From NCBI RefSeq assembly GCF_024346315.1, contig NZ_JAGQCS010000001.1:1-64000 (forward strand): a DNA stretch of 64,000 nucleotides. Direction: 5' to 3'. A program made the position numbers and the translations under genes. Origin of the DNA: Cyanobium sp. ATX 6F1. Its GTDB lineage: Bacteria; Cyanobacteriota; Cyanobacteriia; PCC-6307; Cyanobiaceae. The notes below the pieces were generated by a model. That model saw only the letters and a list, made by a program, of their open reading frames with translations. It did not search any database and was not told where the DNA came from. Positions 31,658-41,138 of the stretch are shown here, piece by piece (position 1 is the first letter of the stretch; each line of letters begins with the position of its first letter).

Positions 31658-34042
31658 CAACAGGCACTTATCGGAGTCACAGCCAGCGGGACCGGCCTCC
31701 ATCAGTTCAGCGCCGTCGTAGCGCTGCAGGGCTTCAAAGAAGTCGTCACCCTGACGGCGGGCCTTGACCTCCTCCAGCAGGCGCAGGTAGGTGGTGTGAT
31801 CGATCGGCTCAAATGGCAGGCGGGGGAAGGTGGCGTTGGCATCGAAGCGTGCCAGCAGGGCGGCGGAGATGTAGCCCTCGCCGTCATCGATCGCCCTGTG
31901 GATGGCGTCGGCCAGGGGCTCGATCTCGCTCTCGCGGAACTCCACGGTGGCGGAGGTGTTGTGGGCGGTGTAGTGCTTCTGCACCTGCATGTAGAAATCG
32001 AACTGGGCGAGGGCTGAGAAGTTGTTGATCTCCACCGCATCGGCACCGGGGATGTTGGCCCAGCTCACCTCCGTCGGGATCTCCACCAACCACTCGGTGC
32101 AGCGGGGATCAAAGGGATCATCCAGCAGGCGGCCGTTCTCGTCTTTGTCGGATTGCGACGGCACGATCGAATAGCCGTAGTCGAGGCAGGCCAGGGCCAC
32201 CGGATCGTTCTTGCGGAAGGTGATGCGGCGAATGAAGCGCTGGGCCTTGGGGGGGTGCCAGCCGGGGGAGGCCCCGGTGAGCAGGCTCTTGGTGCCGGCG
32301 GGCTGCACGGTGGTGCAGCGGTTGGGACGGCGCAGGCCGTGGCGGTCGCAGTAGTCCCACACCGCCTCGTTCACGAAGGTCTTCCAACGGGAGAGGAAGA
32401 CGGCTTCTTGGGCCTTGAACGACTGGCCTTCGGCGGTTTCCGGGCGGCCCTCCTCCCACCACTTCAGCCAGGGGGTGCCGAAGGCATGCACGAAGAAGTC
32501 GAACAGGCCGGTGAAGCTCACCCCCACAATCGGATCCCAGGCGCGGCTCTGGCGGTAGCGCTCCACCTCGAAGCGGTGGTTGAGCAGGCAGGCCACCGCC
32601 AGACCGGCGGCGCGGAAGGCATCCTCCTGGGCCTGCAGATCGGCCGGGTCGATCTGGTTGAGGTGGATTTCGGCCAGGTTGCAGTGGAAGTCAGCGCCGA
32701 GGATCTCGCCGCAGGGGTTGAGGCCGTAGCGGTTGAGCCGGTGCTCCAGCTCGGCCGCGCCGATCTCCGGGTGGTTCAGCTGCAGCCAGCGGCCGGCCTC
32801 CTCCCGGCCCTGATCCACGTAGAGGTCGATGAATTCACTGCGCAGCTCGGCGGTGGAGAGCAGATCGGCATTGGAGCGGGCGATCGCCTCGGGGGCGAAC
32901 TGGATCGCCCCTTCCCCCGACTGGAACTGCTTGATCACCGCCTGCAGCACCGTCTCGCGGTCCGGCCGGGTGTGGAAGACGCGGGTGTGGTTGGCCATGC
33001 GCAACGCATCGCGCTCCGGGTCGATGCGCCAGTTGCCCTCGCTGTCCTGCTGCCAGAGGTTGTCCTTGGCGGTGGAGGCGGCGGTGTCATCGGCGGCGAA
33101 CTGGCGCATGCCGGCGCTGCGGCGGATGTTGCCCGCCACGATCGTGACCGCGGCCTCATCGATCAGCAGGCAGCACTCCACGGAGGTGAGCTGACGGCCG
33201 ATCGCCTTGTTGAGCAGGCTGGCGACGCGGCCGTAGAGGTCTTTGAGTTTCACCGGGTTGGCCATTCCGCCGAAGCCCTTGAGGGTTTCCCCCACCGGGC
33301 GCACATCGGAGAGATCCACACTCACCTCGATCGGCGCGCCGGCGTCAAAGCGCTCGTCGCTGCACAGCTCCAGCAGCAGCCGGTAGCTCTCCACCCAGCC
33401 ACCGCGGGTGTCGCCCACCTTGATGGCGACGCGCTGGCCGTCGATCCGGTGGGTGGTGGCCTCCTGGCGCAGCTGGGCCGGGGTGGCGCCGATGTCGGTG
33501 ACGCCGGAGATCACCAGCTGGTTGCGCACCGCCGGCAGGCGCTCGATCAGGCGCGGCTCAATGATGGCGCCGGTGCCGCAGCCCATCATCGCCAGATCCA
33601 TCATCAGGGCGAAGGCTTCCCAGTCGATCAGGTTGGTGGAGGTGCAGTTGTAGGCGCCGGAGAAGTTCTGGGTCTGCTCGATCCACTCGGTGCCGCCGAT
33701 CCACAGCCAGCGGCCCGAGGGCAGGGCCTTCTGACGCTGCTGCATGCGCCGCAGCAACGCCACCTCATCGGCGTTGAGATCCCCAAGCCTGCGCAGGCCC
33801 TCAAGGTTGCGCTCGCTCACCTGGTGCCAGCTCTCGCGGCCGCTGGGGGTCTTGCGGCTGTAGGTGCGATAAAACACCGGGTTCGCCGCCGGGGCGGTGA
33901 CCGGGAAATCCGGGTCCACCAGGCCCGCCAGGCGGGTCAGATCAGCCGTGGTGGGGGGCGTGGCGGACAGGGTCACGGAGGGCTGCGGCGTGGTGGGTGG
34001 CGGCACCTTAACGCCACCGGTGGGGGCTGCAAGCGAACGCAA
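31640..34042 (-). CDS. nrdJ: Class II (adenosylcobalamin-dependent) ribonucleotide reductase
   Basis: An 800-residue monomeric NrdJ of the Lactobacillus leichmannii type, which reduces ribonucleoside triphosphates using B12. 'GAYNCTSTNLIDWEAF' holds the first active-site Cys, and 'MDLAMMGCGTGAIIEP' follows. 'RYGLNPCGEILGADFHCNLA' contains the N-P-C-G-E radical site, and 'TTVQPAGTKSLLTGASPG' the substrate loop. 'GCDSDKCLLP' at the C-terminus is the redox Cys pair. The first 35 residues are Pro/Thr-rich, so a start slightly downstream is possible. Confidence 0.95.
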   Translation of the reverse strand: MRSLAAPTGGVKVPPPTTPQPSVTLSATPPTTADLTRLAGLVDPDFPVTAPAANPVFYRTYSRKTPSGRESWHQVSERNLEGLRRLGDLNADEVALLRRMQQRQKALPSGRWLWIGGTEWIEQTQNFSGAYNCTSTNLIDWEAFALMMDLAMMGCGTGAIIEPRLIERLPAVRNQLVISGVTDIGATPAQLRQEATTHRIDGQRVAIKVGDTRGGWVESYRLLLELCSDERFDAGAPIEVSVDLSDVRPVGETLKGFGGMANPVKLKDLYGRVASLLNKAIGRQLTSVECCLLIDEAAVTIVAGNIRRSAGMRQFAADDTAASTAKDNLWQQDSEGNWRIDPERDALRMANHTRVFHTRPDRETVLQAVIKQFQSGEGAIQFAPEAIARSNADLLSTAELRSEFIDLYVDQGREEAGRWLQLNHPEIGAAELEHRLNRYGLNPCGEILGADFHCNLAEIHLNQIDPADLQAQEDAFRAAGLAVACLLNHRFEVERYRQSRAWDPIVGVSFTGLFDFFVHAFGTPWLKWWEEGRPETAEGQSFKAQEAVFLSRWKTFVNEAVWDYCDRHGLRRPNRCTTVQPAGTKSLLTGASPGWHPPKAQRFIRRITFRKNDPVALACLDYGYSIVPSQSDKDENGRLLDDPFDPRCTEWLVEIPTEVSWANIPGADAVEINNFSALAQFDFYMQVQKHYTAHNTSATVEFRESEIEPLADAIHRAIDDGEGYISAALLARFDANATFPRLPFEPIDHTTYLRLLEEVKARRQGDDFFEALQRYDGAELMEAGPAGCDSDKCLLPLAKP

Positions 34043-34195
34043 GCACCAGAGGCAGCGTGGTTGGTGTCAACGGCGACGGGAGCGCCGGATGCGCCGAGCC
34101 CATACCGGATGCCTCCCTTGGCGCTGGTCGCCAGAAGCTGCCGCGGGCCAGGCCGGCCTCGCCCCAAGCCCAAGGTCAAAATTCCCCGTAGGGGC

Positions 34196-34645
34196 CTACT
34201 GACGGAACAGGCTGGCGGCGACGGCGCGGAAGGGGGCCAGGTTGGCGCCACCGCGCTTGCGGCGCCGGGGCAGGGCACCGCCAGGGGCAAGGTTGGCGGG
34301 GGCGAAGGTGGCCTGGCTGGGGGCCGGGCGGCTGGCCTGCTCGGCGGCCAGTTGGGCGGCGATCGCCTCGGCGGTGGTGAGCACCGTGCCATCGGCGAGT
34401 TCGGCGGGTACAGCGGCCGCCACAGCTGTGGCGGGAGCCGTGGACGCTGGGCCGCCTTGTTGGGCGTCCTGCTTGGTCAGCTTTGCGGGCTTGGTTATGA
34501 CGGTAACGACGGCTGCCGGGGACTTGGCGTCCGGGGCCTGCTTCACCGGCTCCGCTGCCACCGGAGCCACGGTGGCTGGCTGCTTGGCCGCGGTGTCATC
34601 AAAGGTGAGGAAGAAACCCTTGCGCTTGAACACGTCGAACACCAT
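34196..34645 (-). CDS. Ala/Pro-rich hypothetical protein
   Basis: A 149-residue protein with a conserved-looking start (MVFDVFKRKGFFLTFDDTAA), a low-complexity Ala/Pro/Thr middle and a basic end (RRRKRGGANLAPFRAVAASL FRQ). Only the two ends look constrained, which fits a small scaffold or linker protein. No family recognised. It precedes nrdJ on the same strand by 153 bp. Confidence 0.55.
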   Translation of the reverse strand: MVFDVFKRKGFFLTFDDTAAKQPATVAPVAAEPVKQAPDAKSPAAVVTVITKPAKLTKQDAQQGGPASTAPATAVAAAVPAELADGTVLTTAEAIAAQLAAEQASRPAPSQATFAPANLAPGGALPRRRKRGGANLAPFRAVAASLFRQ

Positions 34646-34746
34646 GGCGCCAGCCGTACAAGCCGAATGGTTCGATTATCCGCCGCGCCAGGGCCCCGGG
34701 GCGGGGCCCTTAAGGCCATGCAACATGTGAGGGTCGCAGCGGCGCC

Positions 34747-35511
34747 TTGATCGAACTCCCCCCCCAGGACCTGCCCGGCAGCCTCTGGGGCTGGATCTGG
34801 GCCCTGGCCCTCAACGGTGCCCTGATCGCCGTCGCCCAGCGCCTGCCGCTGCTCACCCCATCGGGCTGGGTCCATGCCGGGGTGCTGGGCACCCTGCTGC
34901 TGGGGTCCCTGGGCTGGACGGGCTGGTGGGCGGTGGTGCTCTACCTGGCCCTGGGTTCGCTGGTGACCCGGCTGGGGCTGAAACAGAAGCAGGCGGCCGG
35001 GCTGGCGGAAGCCCGGGGCGGCCGCCGCGGCCCAGAGAACGTCTGGGGGTCGGCCGCCACGGGGGCCAGCCTGGCCCTGCTCACGGTGCTGCCGTCGGCG
35101 CCGGTGCCCCTGCTGCTGCTTGGTTTTTCCGCCAGCTTCGCCGCCAAGCTCGCCGACACCTTCGGCAGTGAGATCGGCAAACGCTGGGGCCGCCACACCG
35201 TGGCGATCACCACCCTGCGCCCGGTGCCCCCTGGCACCGAAGGGGCGATCAGCCTGGAGGGCACCGCCGCCAGCCTGGTGGGAGCGCTGCTGATGGCGCT
35301 GGTGATGGAGCGCCTGGGTCTGCTCAGCGGCGCGGCGGCCTTCGCCCTGGTGAGCGCCGTGGCCCTGGCGGCCACCTTGATCGAGAGCCTGATCGGCGCC
35401 ACGCTGCAGCCGCGCCTGCGCTGGCTCAGCAACGAGCTGGTGAATGCGCTTCAGACCCTGATCGCTGCGGTGCTGGCCATGACCATGGCCCAGGCGTGGG
35501 CGATCGCCTGA
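34747..35511 (+). CDS. DUF92 membrane protein (VTE6-like)
   Basis: A 254-residue protein with six or seven membrane segments. The DUF92 pattern reads 'LTPSGWVHAGVLGTLLLGSLGW', 'GLAEARGGRRGPENVWGSAATGA' and 'AKLADTFGSEIGKRWGR...ITTLRPVPPGTEGAISLEGTAASLVGA'. Plant VTE6 of this family is a phytyl-phosphate kinase in tocopherol and phylloquinone synthesis, so a role in recycling chlorophyll phytol is plausible. TTG 34747 is the start; no ATG lies nearby. Confidence 0.85.
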   Translation: MIELPPQDLPGSLWGWIWALALNGALIAVAQRLPLLTPSGWVHAGVLGTLLLGSLGWTGWWAVVLYLALGSLVTRLGLKQKQAAGLAEARGGRRGPENVWGSAATGASLALLTVLPSAPVPLLLLGFSASFAAKLADTFGSEIGKRWGRHTVAITTLRPVPPGTEGAISLEGTAASLVGALLMALVMERLGLLSGAAAFALVSAVALAATLIESLIGATLQPRLRWLSNELVNALQTLIAAVLAMTMAQAWAIA

Positions 35512-35525
35512 GCGTTCGCCAGCGC

Positions 35526-36365
35526 TCAGACGCGAACGGGCTGGAGCTCCTGACGCAGCTCCTCGATCAGAGTCTCGAAGCGACGGCGGGCCATGCGGGC
35601 ATGCAGGCCCAGGGTCTCCCCCAGTTCCTGCCAGCTGGCCCCGTAGAGCAAGCGCCCCTCCAGCAGCTGGCGCAGCAGGGGGTCCATCTGCCCGAGCTTT
35701 TGGCGCAGGGCCCGCTGGGAATCAGTCAAGGGCCGCTCCTCGGCGCGTTCGTCGAGGGCGGCAAGCCCTGGATCGCCCAGGGAGGCGAGCTGATCAAGGC
35801 CGGTGAGCGGCCCCGCGTCGCCGCTTCCAAGCCCACGGCCTCTACCACTTCCGCTGCCGCCATCGCCGCCAGAGGGCGCATCGAGGCTGCGCACCTGCAG
35901 GGCCCGGTGCACCGCCACCGCCTCGTGCCACAGCGCAGCGCTGCATCCCAGCGCTTCCGCCAGGGCCGCCTCCCCCAGGGGCTGTTCGCCACGGTGTTGG
36001 CGCTGCTGTTGCAGGGCCTGGCCACGCTGGTGCAGTTCCCGCAGGCGCCGCGGGCAGCGCAGGGCCGGGTGGCGATCACGCAGAAAATGGCGGATCGAGC
36101 CACGGATGTAGGGGACCGCAAAGCTGCTCAGGGCGCTCTGACGGGAGGCATCGAAGGCCTCGATCGACTGGATCAGCCCCAGGCAACCCAGCTGGAGCAG
36201 ATCGTCGTAGGGCAGATCGGTGCGCTGGCTCTCCTGATGGGCCACCTTGCGCACCAGCGGCAGGTTCAGCTCCACGAGCCGGTTGCGGGCCTTGATGTCG
36301 CCCTGGCGGCCGTAGGCCCGCAGCAGGTTGGCGTTGAGCGCATGCAGGGGTTGTGAACTGGCCAT
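35526..36365 (-). CDS. sigF: Group 3 alternative sigma factor (SigF type)
   Basis: A 279-residue sigma-70 family protein. Region 2 reads 'ARNRLVELNLPLVRKVAHQESQRTDLPYDDLLQLGCLGLIQSIEAFD...ALSSFAVPYIRGSIRHFLRDR', and region 4 is 'LLYGASWQELGETLGLHARMARRRFETLIEEL'. 'LGCLGLI' and 'FAVPYIRG.I.H.LRDR' match cyanobacterial SigF. The linker is unusually Gly/Ser-rich (about residues 155-185). ATG 36365 (MASSQPLHALNANLLRAYGR) is preferred over an upstream ATG. SigF controls motility and stress genes in Synechocystis; targets here are unknown. Confidence 0.88.
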   Translation of the reverse strand: MASSQPLHALNANLLRAYGRQGDIKARNRLVELNLPLVRKVAHQESQRTDLPYDDLLQLGCLGLIQSIEAFDASRQSALSSFAVPYIRGSIRHFLRDRHPALRCPRRLRELHQRGQALQQQRQHRGEQPLGEAALAEALGCSAALWHEAVAVHRALQVRSLDAPSGGDGGSGSGRGRGLGSGDAGPLTGLDQLASLGDPGLAALDERAEERPLTDSQRALRQKLGQMDPLLRQLLEGRLLYGASWQELGETLGLHARMARRRFETLIEELRQELQPVRV

Positions 36366-36453
36366 GGCGGGGGCGGTGAGGGGTCGGAACGTCCGTGTTT
36401 TCACGGTCGCCCTGGCCCGCACCTGCGGTTCTCACCCGGCCGATGGAATTCGC

Positions 36454-36471
36454 CTCCCCCAAATGGGGGAG
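36454..36471. repeat. Perfect 7-bp hairpin between SGNH gene and sigF
   Basis: CTCCCCC, loop AAAT, GGGGGAG. It lies 75 bp after the SGNH stop and 89 bp before the sigF start, on the strand of both genes. No T tract, so termination is uncertain. Confidence 0.5.
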
Positions 36472-36545
36472 ATCGAGGAGGATCTGGTCACAACTGAACC
36501 GCTGGCGCGCCCGGTCGTTGTTCTCCTGGAGTGCGATCCCTGCGC

Positions 36546-37226
36546 TCAGAAGGCTGGGGTGCGCAGCCGCAGCGGCTCGAGGTCGGCCCAGCGCAACAGG
36601 GCGGGCCAGGTCTTGACACGCTCGTAGACGCGGCGGTGGCCCTCGCCATTGAGGTGCACCCCATCGCCACACAGCCATTGCAGCCACTGGCGCTCGCCGG
36701 TGAAGCTCTCCAGCAGAGGCAGAAAGGGCACGTCCGCCTCCAGGCAGGCCTCCTCCAGCAGGCACTCGTAGTGCGCCACGGTCTCCAGGTCGTACCAGAG
36801 GCAGTCGGCGAAGGGCATCACCGCCCCATCCACCGGGGTGAGCCCCAGCACCAGCACCGGCGCCAGGGCTTTGGCCTCCCGCAGCAGTTGCTGCAGGCCG
36901 AACAGGAAGGCTTCGGGGGCCAGCTGGTGGCGGCCATCCGGGCGGCCCACCCGGGCGGTGTCGTTGAGACCGATCGACAGCAACACCCCCTGGGGGCTCT
37001 GGCGCCGCAGTTCACCGCGCCGACCCACCTCCGGGCCCAGCCGCGCCGCCAGCCGCTCGAGGCCATCGCCGCGCACCCCCAGGTTGTAGAGCACGGGCGC
37101 CTCCGGCAGCGCCATCCAGTGGCACCGCAAGCGCTCGCACCAGCCGCCCTCCTCCGGGTCCCCCCAGCCGAAGACGCCGCTGTCCCCCAGCACCACCAGC
37201 TTGCGCGGCACGGCGATCAAGGACAT
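36546..37226 (-). CDS. SGNH/GDSL-family hydrolase
   Basis: A 226-residue protein. 'KLVVLGDSGVFGWGD' is block I with the nucleophile Ser, 'VLYNLGVRGDGLERL' is block II, 'GVLLSIGLNDTARVG' is block III with the oxyanion Asn, and 'LCGDGVHLNGEGHRRVYE' is block V with catalytic Asp and His. It acts on ester bonds of an unknown substrate. The start overlaps the fused phnE stop by 10 bp, placing it as the last gene of the phosphonate-type cluster. Confidence 0.87.
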   Translation of the reverse strand: MSLIAVPRKLVVLGDSGVFGWGDPEEGGWCERLRCHWMALPEAPVLYNLGVRGDGLERLAARLGPEVGRRGELRRQSPQGVLLSIGLNDTARVGRPDGRHQLAPEAFLFGLQQLLREAKALAPVLVLGLTPVDGAVMPFADCLWYDLETVAHYECLLEEACLEADVPFLPLLESFTGERQWLQWLCGDGVHLNGEGHRRVYERVKTWPALLRWADLEPLRLRTPAF

Positions 37227-38776
37227 GCGAGCAGTCGCCTTCGGGCACGGTCGGAGAGATCTTCCCCCACCAGGGTGAGCAGGGCATAGGCCGCCATCAG
37301 GGCCAGCACCTGGTCCCAGGCGAAGGAGCTGAGCGCCTCCAGCAGAGCGGTGCCCAGCCCGGCGGCTCCCACCAGCCCCACCACCACCGTTTCGCGCAGG
37401 ATCACATCGCTGCGGTAGGCGCCATAGGCCAGGTAGGAGCGGGCCAGGGCGCTGTAACGGCCATAGAGCAACGCCAGCCGCGGCCCGGTGCCTGCCGCCG
37501 CCAGGGCCTGCTCGGCCCCCAATGGGGCGGCCTCGGCCGCCTCCAGCAGCAGGCGGCCGAGGATGCCCAGGTTGTGGAAACCCAGGGCCAGGGCGGCCGT
37601 CACCAGGCCGGGCTTGAGCACGAACAACAGCAGCAGGGCCGTGAGCGGCGGCGGCCACAGGCGCCCCAAGGCCCAGACCAGCTGCAACAGCGCCCGTCCC
37701 CAGGGCCAGGGGGCCACGAGCAAAAGCAGCAGTGGTGCCAGGCCCACCGCCAGGGCGGCGGCCAGCAGGGTCAGTCCCAGGGTCTGAGCCACCAGGGCCG
37801 CCCAGGGCAGGGCCAGCAGCTCATCCGGCCGCAGGCTGGCGCCCCAGTTGGGCAGTGCGCTCCCAGGAAAGAGCGAGAGGGGATCGACCTCCAGGGCTCG
37901 GGCCAGCACCAGCAGGAGCGGCAGCAGCAGCAGAATCATCAGGGCGATCTCCCGGCCCCGCCGGCCGACCACCACGGTCCCAGCCCCAAAGCGGGTGGGC
38001 AGGCACCAGCGGCGTCGCAGCAGCCGCACCAGCGCCTCCAGCAACAGCATCACCGCCAGCAGCAGCCACAGGCCGCTCCAGAGCTCATTGAACTGCAGGG
38101 ACTGCAGGGTGAGGCGCAGGTCGGTGCCCAGGCCACCGAGGCCGAACACCCCCAGCAGGGTGGCGCTGCGCAGGGCGCACTCCAGCCGGTAGCCCCCGTA
38201 GCTGATCACCCCCGGCAGCAGGGCCGGCCCCAGGGCCGTGAGCAGCGCCGGCCCGGCCGGGGCCCCCGCCGCCCGCAGGGCCTCCAGTTGCGTGGTGGGC
38301 AAGGCATCGAGCTGGTCGCCCACCACCCGCGCCACCAGGGCGCCGAAGGGCAGGGCAATCGCCAGCACCGCCACGGCTGGATCCAGCCCCAGCACCTGCA
38401 GCAGCAGCAGACCCCAAAGCAGCTCATGGATCGAGCGGGGCACGGCCAGCAGCCGGCGAATCAGCTCCGCCGGCCAGCGCTGGCCCGAGCTGCTCTGCCA
38501 GAGGGTGCGGGAGCTGAGCAGCCCCCCCAGCAGCCCCAGGGCCAGGCTCAGAGACCAGCCCAGCAGGGCGATCGCCACGGTGACCACCAGGCCCGAGAGG
38601 GCCGAGCCCAGCACCTGCGGATCCAACGACGGCCGCAGGGCCGCCGCCAGGAACTGGCCGATCAACTCCCAGCCACCCCCATGGGCCATGGACGGCAGCG
38701 CCAGCAGCACCGGCACCAGGGCCAGGGCCGGCAGCAGCAGCAGCAGCGGCGGGGCGGGCCGCAGCCGAACGCTCAC
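37217..38776 (-). CDS. phnE: Phosphonate/phosphite ABC permease, two PhnE units fused
   Basis: A 519-residue protein with about 12 membrane segments in two halves, each ending in a PhnE-type coupling loop. First half: 'AVPRSIHELLWGLLLLQVLGLDP' and 'ALRAAGA...ALLPGVISYGGYRLECALRSATLLGVFGLGGLG'. Second half: 'LGRLWPPPLTALLLLFV' and 'AAGTGPRLALLYGRYSALARSYLAYGAYRSDVILRETVVVGLVGAAGLG'. PhnE is usually a 260-residue homodimer; here the dimer is one chain. Its start overlaps the phnC stop (4 bp). Confidence 0.9.
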   Translation of the reverse strand: MSVRLRPAPPLLLLLPALALVPVLLALPSMAHGGGWELIGQFLAAALRPSLDPQVLGSALSGLVVTVAIALLGWSLSLALGLLGGLLSSRTLWQSSSGQRWPAELIRRLLAVPRSIHELLWGLLLLQVLGLDPAVAVLAIALPFGALVARVVGDQLDALPTTQLEALRAAGAPAGPALLTALGPALLPGVISYGGYRLECALRSATLLGVFGLGGLGTDLRLTLQSLQFNELWSGLWLLLAVMLLLEALVRLLRRRWCLPTRFGAGTVVVGRRGREIALMILLLLPLLLVLARALEVDPLSLFPGSALPNWGASLRPDELLALPWAALVAQTLGLTLLAAALAVGLAPLLLLLVAPWPWGRALLQLVWALGRLWPPPLTALLLLFVLKPGLVTAALALGFHNLGILGRLLLEAAEAAPLGAEQALAAAGTGPRLALLYGRYSALARSYLAYGAYRSDVILRETVVVGLVGAAGLGTALLEALSSFAWDQVLALMAAYALLTLVGEDLSDRARRRLLACP

Positions 38777-39543
38777 GGCCCCTCGGCGTAGAGCTGGGTC
38801 AGGGTCTCCACAGCCAGTTCAGCCCCCAGCCCGGCCCTCAGCTCGACCACCGGGCGATCGAACAGCAGGCGGCCCTGGCGCAGGCCGATCACCCGGTCGA
38901 ACCCCTCCAGCAGGTCGGGGCGGTGCAGGCTGAGCAGCAGGGCGCGGGGCGCCCTGGCCTGGCGCAGCAACAGATCCAGCAGTTCAGCGGCCAGCCGCGG
39001 ATCAAGGCTGGCCAGGGGTTCGTCGGCCAGCAGCAGCAACGGTTCCTGGCGCAGCAGCCGCGCCAGGGCCACGCGCTGGCGCTGGCCGCCGGAGAGGGCC
39101 GTCACCGGCTGGCCCAGCAGGGCCGGCTCCAGCTCAACGCGCCCGAGGGCGGCGGCGCAGGCGGCCGTCTCCAGGGGCAGCAACAGATTGAGCAGGGCCC
39201 GGGGCCAGCCCCAGACCGCCAGCCGGGCGGCGTTGAGGTTCTGCTGCACCGTCAGCTCCTCGATCAGGCGCAGGTCCTGCCAGAGGGTGCCGATGCGGGC
39301 CTGCTGGCGGCGCCTGTGGCGGCGGGAGCGGGCCAGGGGTTGCCCTTGCCAGCGCACCACACCGGCGCTGGGCTGGAGCATGCCGTTGGCCACCGCCAGC
39401 AGGGTGCTCTTGCCGGCGCCGCTGGAGCCGAGCAGCGCCACGCGCTCACCCACTTGGATCTGCAGCGAAATGTCCTGCAGCCGAGGCTGCCCGCGGCCGG
39501 GCACCTGAATCCCCTGGAGTTCGAGAACGGGGGGCAGGTTCAT
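38773..39543 (-). CDS. phnC: Phosphonate/phosphite ABC transporter ATP-binding protein
   Basis: A 256-residue ATPase. Walker A is 'ALLGSSGAGKSTLLAVANGM', Q-loop 'GTLWQDLRLIEELTVQQNL', signature 'ALSGGQRQRVALARLL', Walker B 'PLLLLADEPLASLD' and H-loop 'LLSLHRPDLL'. The 'NLNAARL' region and neighbours are PhnC-like. It powers the fused PhnE permease, with PhnD (41139) as binding protein. A gene for an unknown membrane protein lies between it and phnD. Confidence 0.9.
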   Translation of the reverse strand: MNLPPVLELQGIQVPGRGQPRLQDISLQIQVGERVALLGSSGAGKSTLLAVANGMLQPSAGVVRWQGQPLARSRRHRRRQQARIGTLWQDLRLIEELTVQQNLNAARLAVWGWPRALLNLLLPLETAACAAALGRVELEPALLGQPVTALSGGQRQRVALARLLRQEPLLLLADEPLASLDPRLAAELLDLLLRQARAPRALLLSLHRPDLLEGFDRVIGLRQGRLLFDRPVVELRAGLGAELAVETLTQLYAEGP

Positions 39544-39629
39544 CGCTGGTGCATCTCAACGCCCGCTCAGGGGCGCTCGTCAAACGGATTGGTTCATGCT
39601 CCCACTCCCCCAGCGGCCGATGGCCAGCT

Positions 39630-40913
39630 TCAGGACGGGGGCGGATCGCTGGAGCTGTTCCGCTCGGGCTGAGCGATGGGCAGCACCTGGCCCAGCCGGG
39701 TGCCCTTCGGAGCCTCCGCCTGATCCGATCGGGGTGGCTCGCTGCCCATCAGGCCCTCCGTCACCGCTGGGGGGAGCGGCTCCATCGCGACCTGGGGCGA
39801 GGGTTCGCTCCGCCGTGCGGCGCGCAGCTCCATGAGCCGGTTCTCGAAGATCGGCAGGAGCGAGGTCGCTTCGTCCACGGCGATCTCGAGGCGATCGGCG
39901 ACCTGCTCGGCCTGGGGTTGGATGGCGAGAGCCTGCTGAAACAGCTCGGCGCTTTGATCCAGGGCCAAGCGCAGGCGGCGAGCCTCCATCGCGGCCTGCT
40001 CCAGCTCCAGCAGGGTGGTGATCTCTCCAGCGGCAACCGTGGGGGATTCACCGGGGCCCAGCGGCGTAACGACCGCATCTGTCTCTGTTTGCTGCTGATT
40101 GGATGGGAGTTGATCGGAAGCCTCACCTTCAGTCCCATGGAGCATGGGCGGCACGGCTGGTCCGTGAACGCCGCCCTGCTTGATCACCCCCAGGATGCTG
40201 TGGATCGCCTCGACGGCCACGTTGAGGGTCGCGATTTCGAACTTGGCTTCCGCCCTGAGCGTGCTGAGCAGTTCCTCGGAGCGGCGGCGCATCTGCCGGC
40301 GTTCATGCAGAACCACCAGCAGCAAGACCGCCAGCAAGAGCGTCGTGGCCAGGGCGGCAGCAGCGATCCAACGCAGCTCGCGCGCTCCAGGGTCAGCCGC
40401 CGGAGGGGCGGTCACCACACTGAGGCCGGCGGAGGGAAGCAGCTCACGGGAGCGGCCGAGCGGTTGCAGGAAGCTCCAGACCACCGTGCGGCCCGCCGCT
40501 ATGCGGCCCGCCGACGTGGAGGCCGCGAACACCAGGCAGTTGGCGGTGGGGCAAGAGAGGCGCGCGCTGCCCGCGGCATCGGTGCGGAGGAGCCGATGAC
40601 CCTTTTGAACCACCAGCTGGCCTTCCGCCCTGGTCAGTGCCTGGGAGATCGACGCCCCCGTCCAGACCTGCTTCACCCGGAACGGAGCCGCCAGGGCGTT
40701 CAGCAGGTCCCGGCAGGTGGCATTGATCGGCGCACAGGGAACCACGTGGACGGCTGCATCCACCACGGGGGTGGGTCGGTCCTCAATGAACTGGGTGAAC
40801 TGAAGCCGGCTCACCGGGCCGGCGGCGGCGAGGGCCAGCGATGAGGAGGCCACCAGAACGGTGGACAGGGCCAGCCCAAGGCCAACAGGTCTGGTTCGGT
40901 TGAGCTGGAACAC
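39630..40913 (-). CDS. Unknown membrane protein inside the phn cluster
   Basis: A protein of about 427 residues from GTG 40913 (FQLNRTRPVGLGLALSTVLV begins a signal peptide). An extracytoplasmic domain of about 150 residues has four Cys ('VVPCAPINATCRDLL', 'LSCPTANCLVF'), likely two disulfides. A membrane segment follows ('LRWIAAAALATTLLLAVLLLVVL'), then a long cytoplasmic helical region ('AKFEIATLNVAVEAIHSILGVIK', 'ELEQAAMEARRLRLALDQSAELFQQALAIQ'). An ATG at 41024 would add 37 non-signal residues. The topology resembles a chemoreceptor or sensor without output motif. No family recognised. Confidence 0.68.
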   Translation of the reverse strand: MFQLNRTRPVGLGLALSTVLVASSSLALAAAGPVSRLQFTQFIEDRPTPVVDAAVHVVPCAPINATCRDLLNALAAPFRVKQVWTGASISQALTRAEGQLVVQKGHRLLRTDAAGSARLSCPTANCLVFAASTSAGRIAAGRTVVWSFLQPLGRSRELLPSAGLSVVTAPPAADPGARELRWIAAAALATTLLLAVLLLVVLHERRQMRRRSEELLSTLRAEAKFEIATLNVAVEAIHSILGVIKQGGVHGPAVPPMLHGTEGEASDQLPSNQQQTETDAVVTPLGPGESPTVAAGEITTLLELEQAAMEARRLRLALDQSAELFQQALAIQPQAEQVADRLEIAVDEATSLLPIFENRLMELRAARRSEPSPQVAMEPLPPAVTEGLMGSEPPRSDQAEAPKGTRLGQVLPIAQPERNSSSDPPPS

Positions 40914-41138
40914 ACGCCAATGGGAGATTTTAGGGATCGTAAGGTACAAATCAGCAGGGTCAATCCGCCCAAAAAGATCACAACTCTGGAGTGATCTCCA
41001 TGGGCCCAGGATGAACGATTTCAACGAATGACTTCTCTCTGCCCAGAATGAAAAAAGTTGTCCACCCCAGGCACTCCCCCCACCACCCCCAACGATGGGT
41101 TGGCGGGACGGGAGGAAGGCCTGGCCCCTGGGCTGATC

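Noticed and set aside
34180-34195. CCCC-TAC-GGGG hairpin followed by AATTTT after the 34196-34645 gene
   Set aside because: A 4-bp stem is too short to call a terminator with confidence.
32153-34750. 865-codon open frame antisense to nrdJ
   Set aside because: Same cause as above; the translation has no family resemblance and nrdJ motifs are complete on the other strand.
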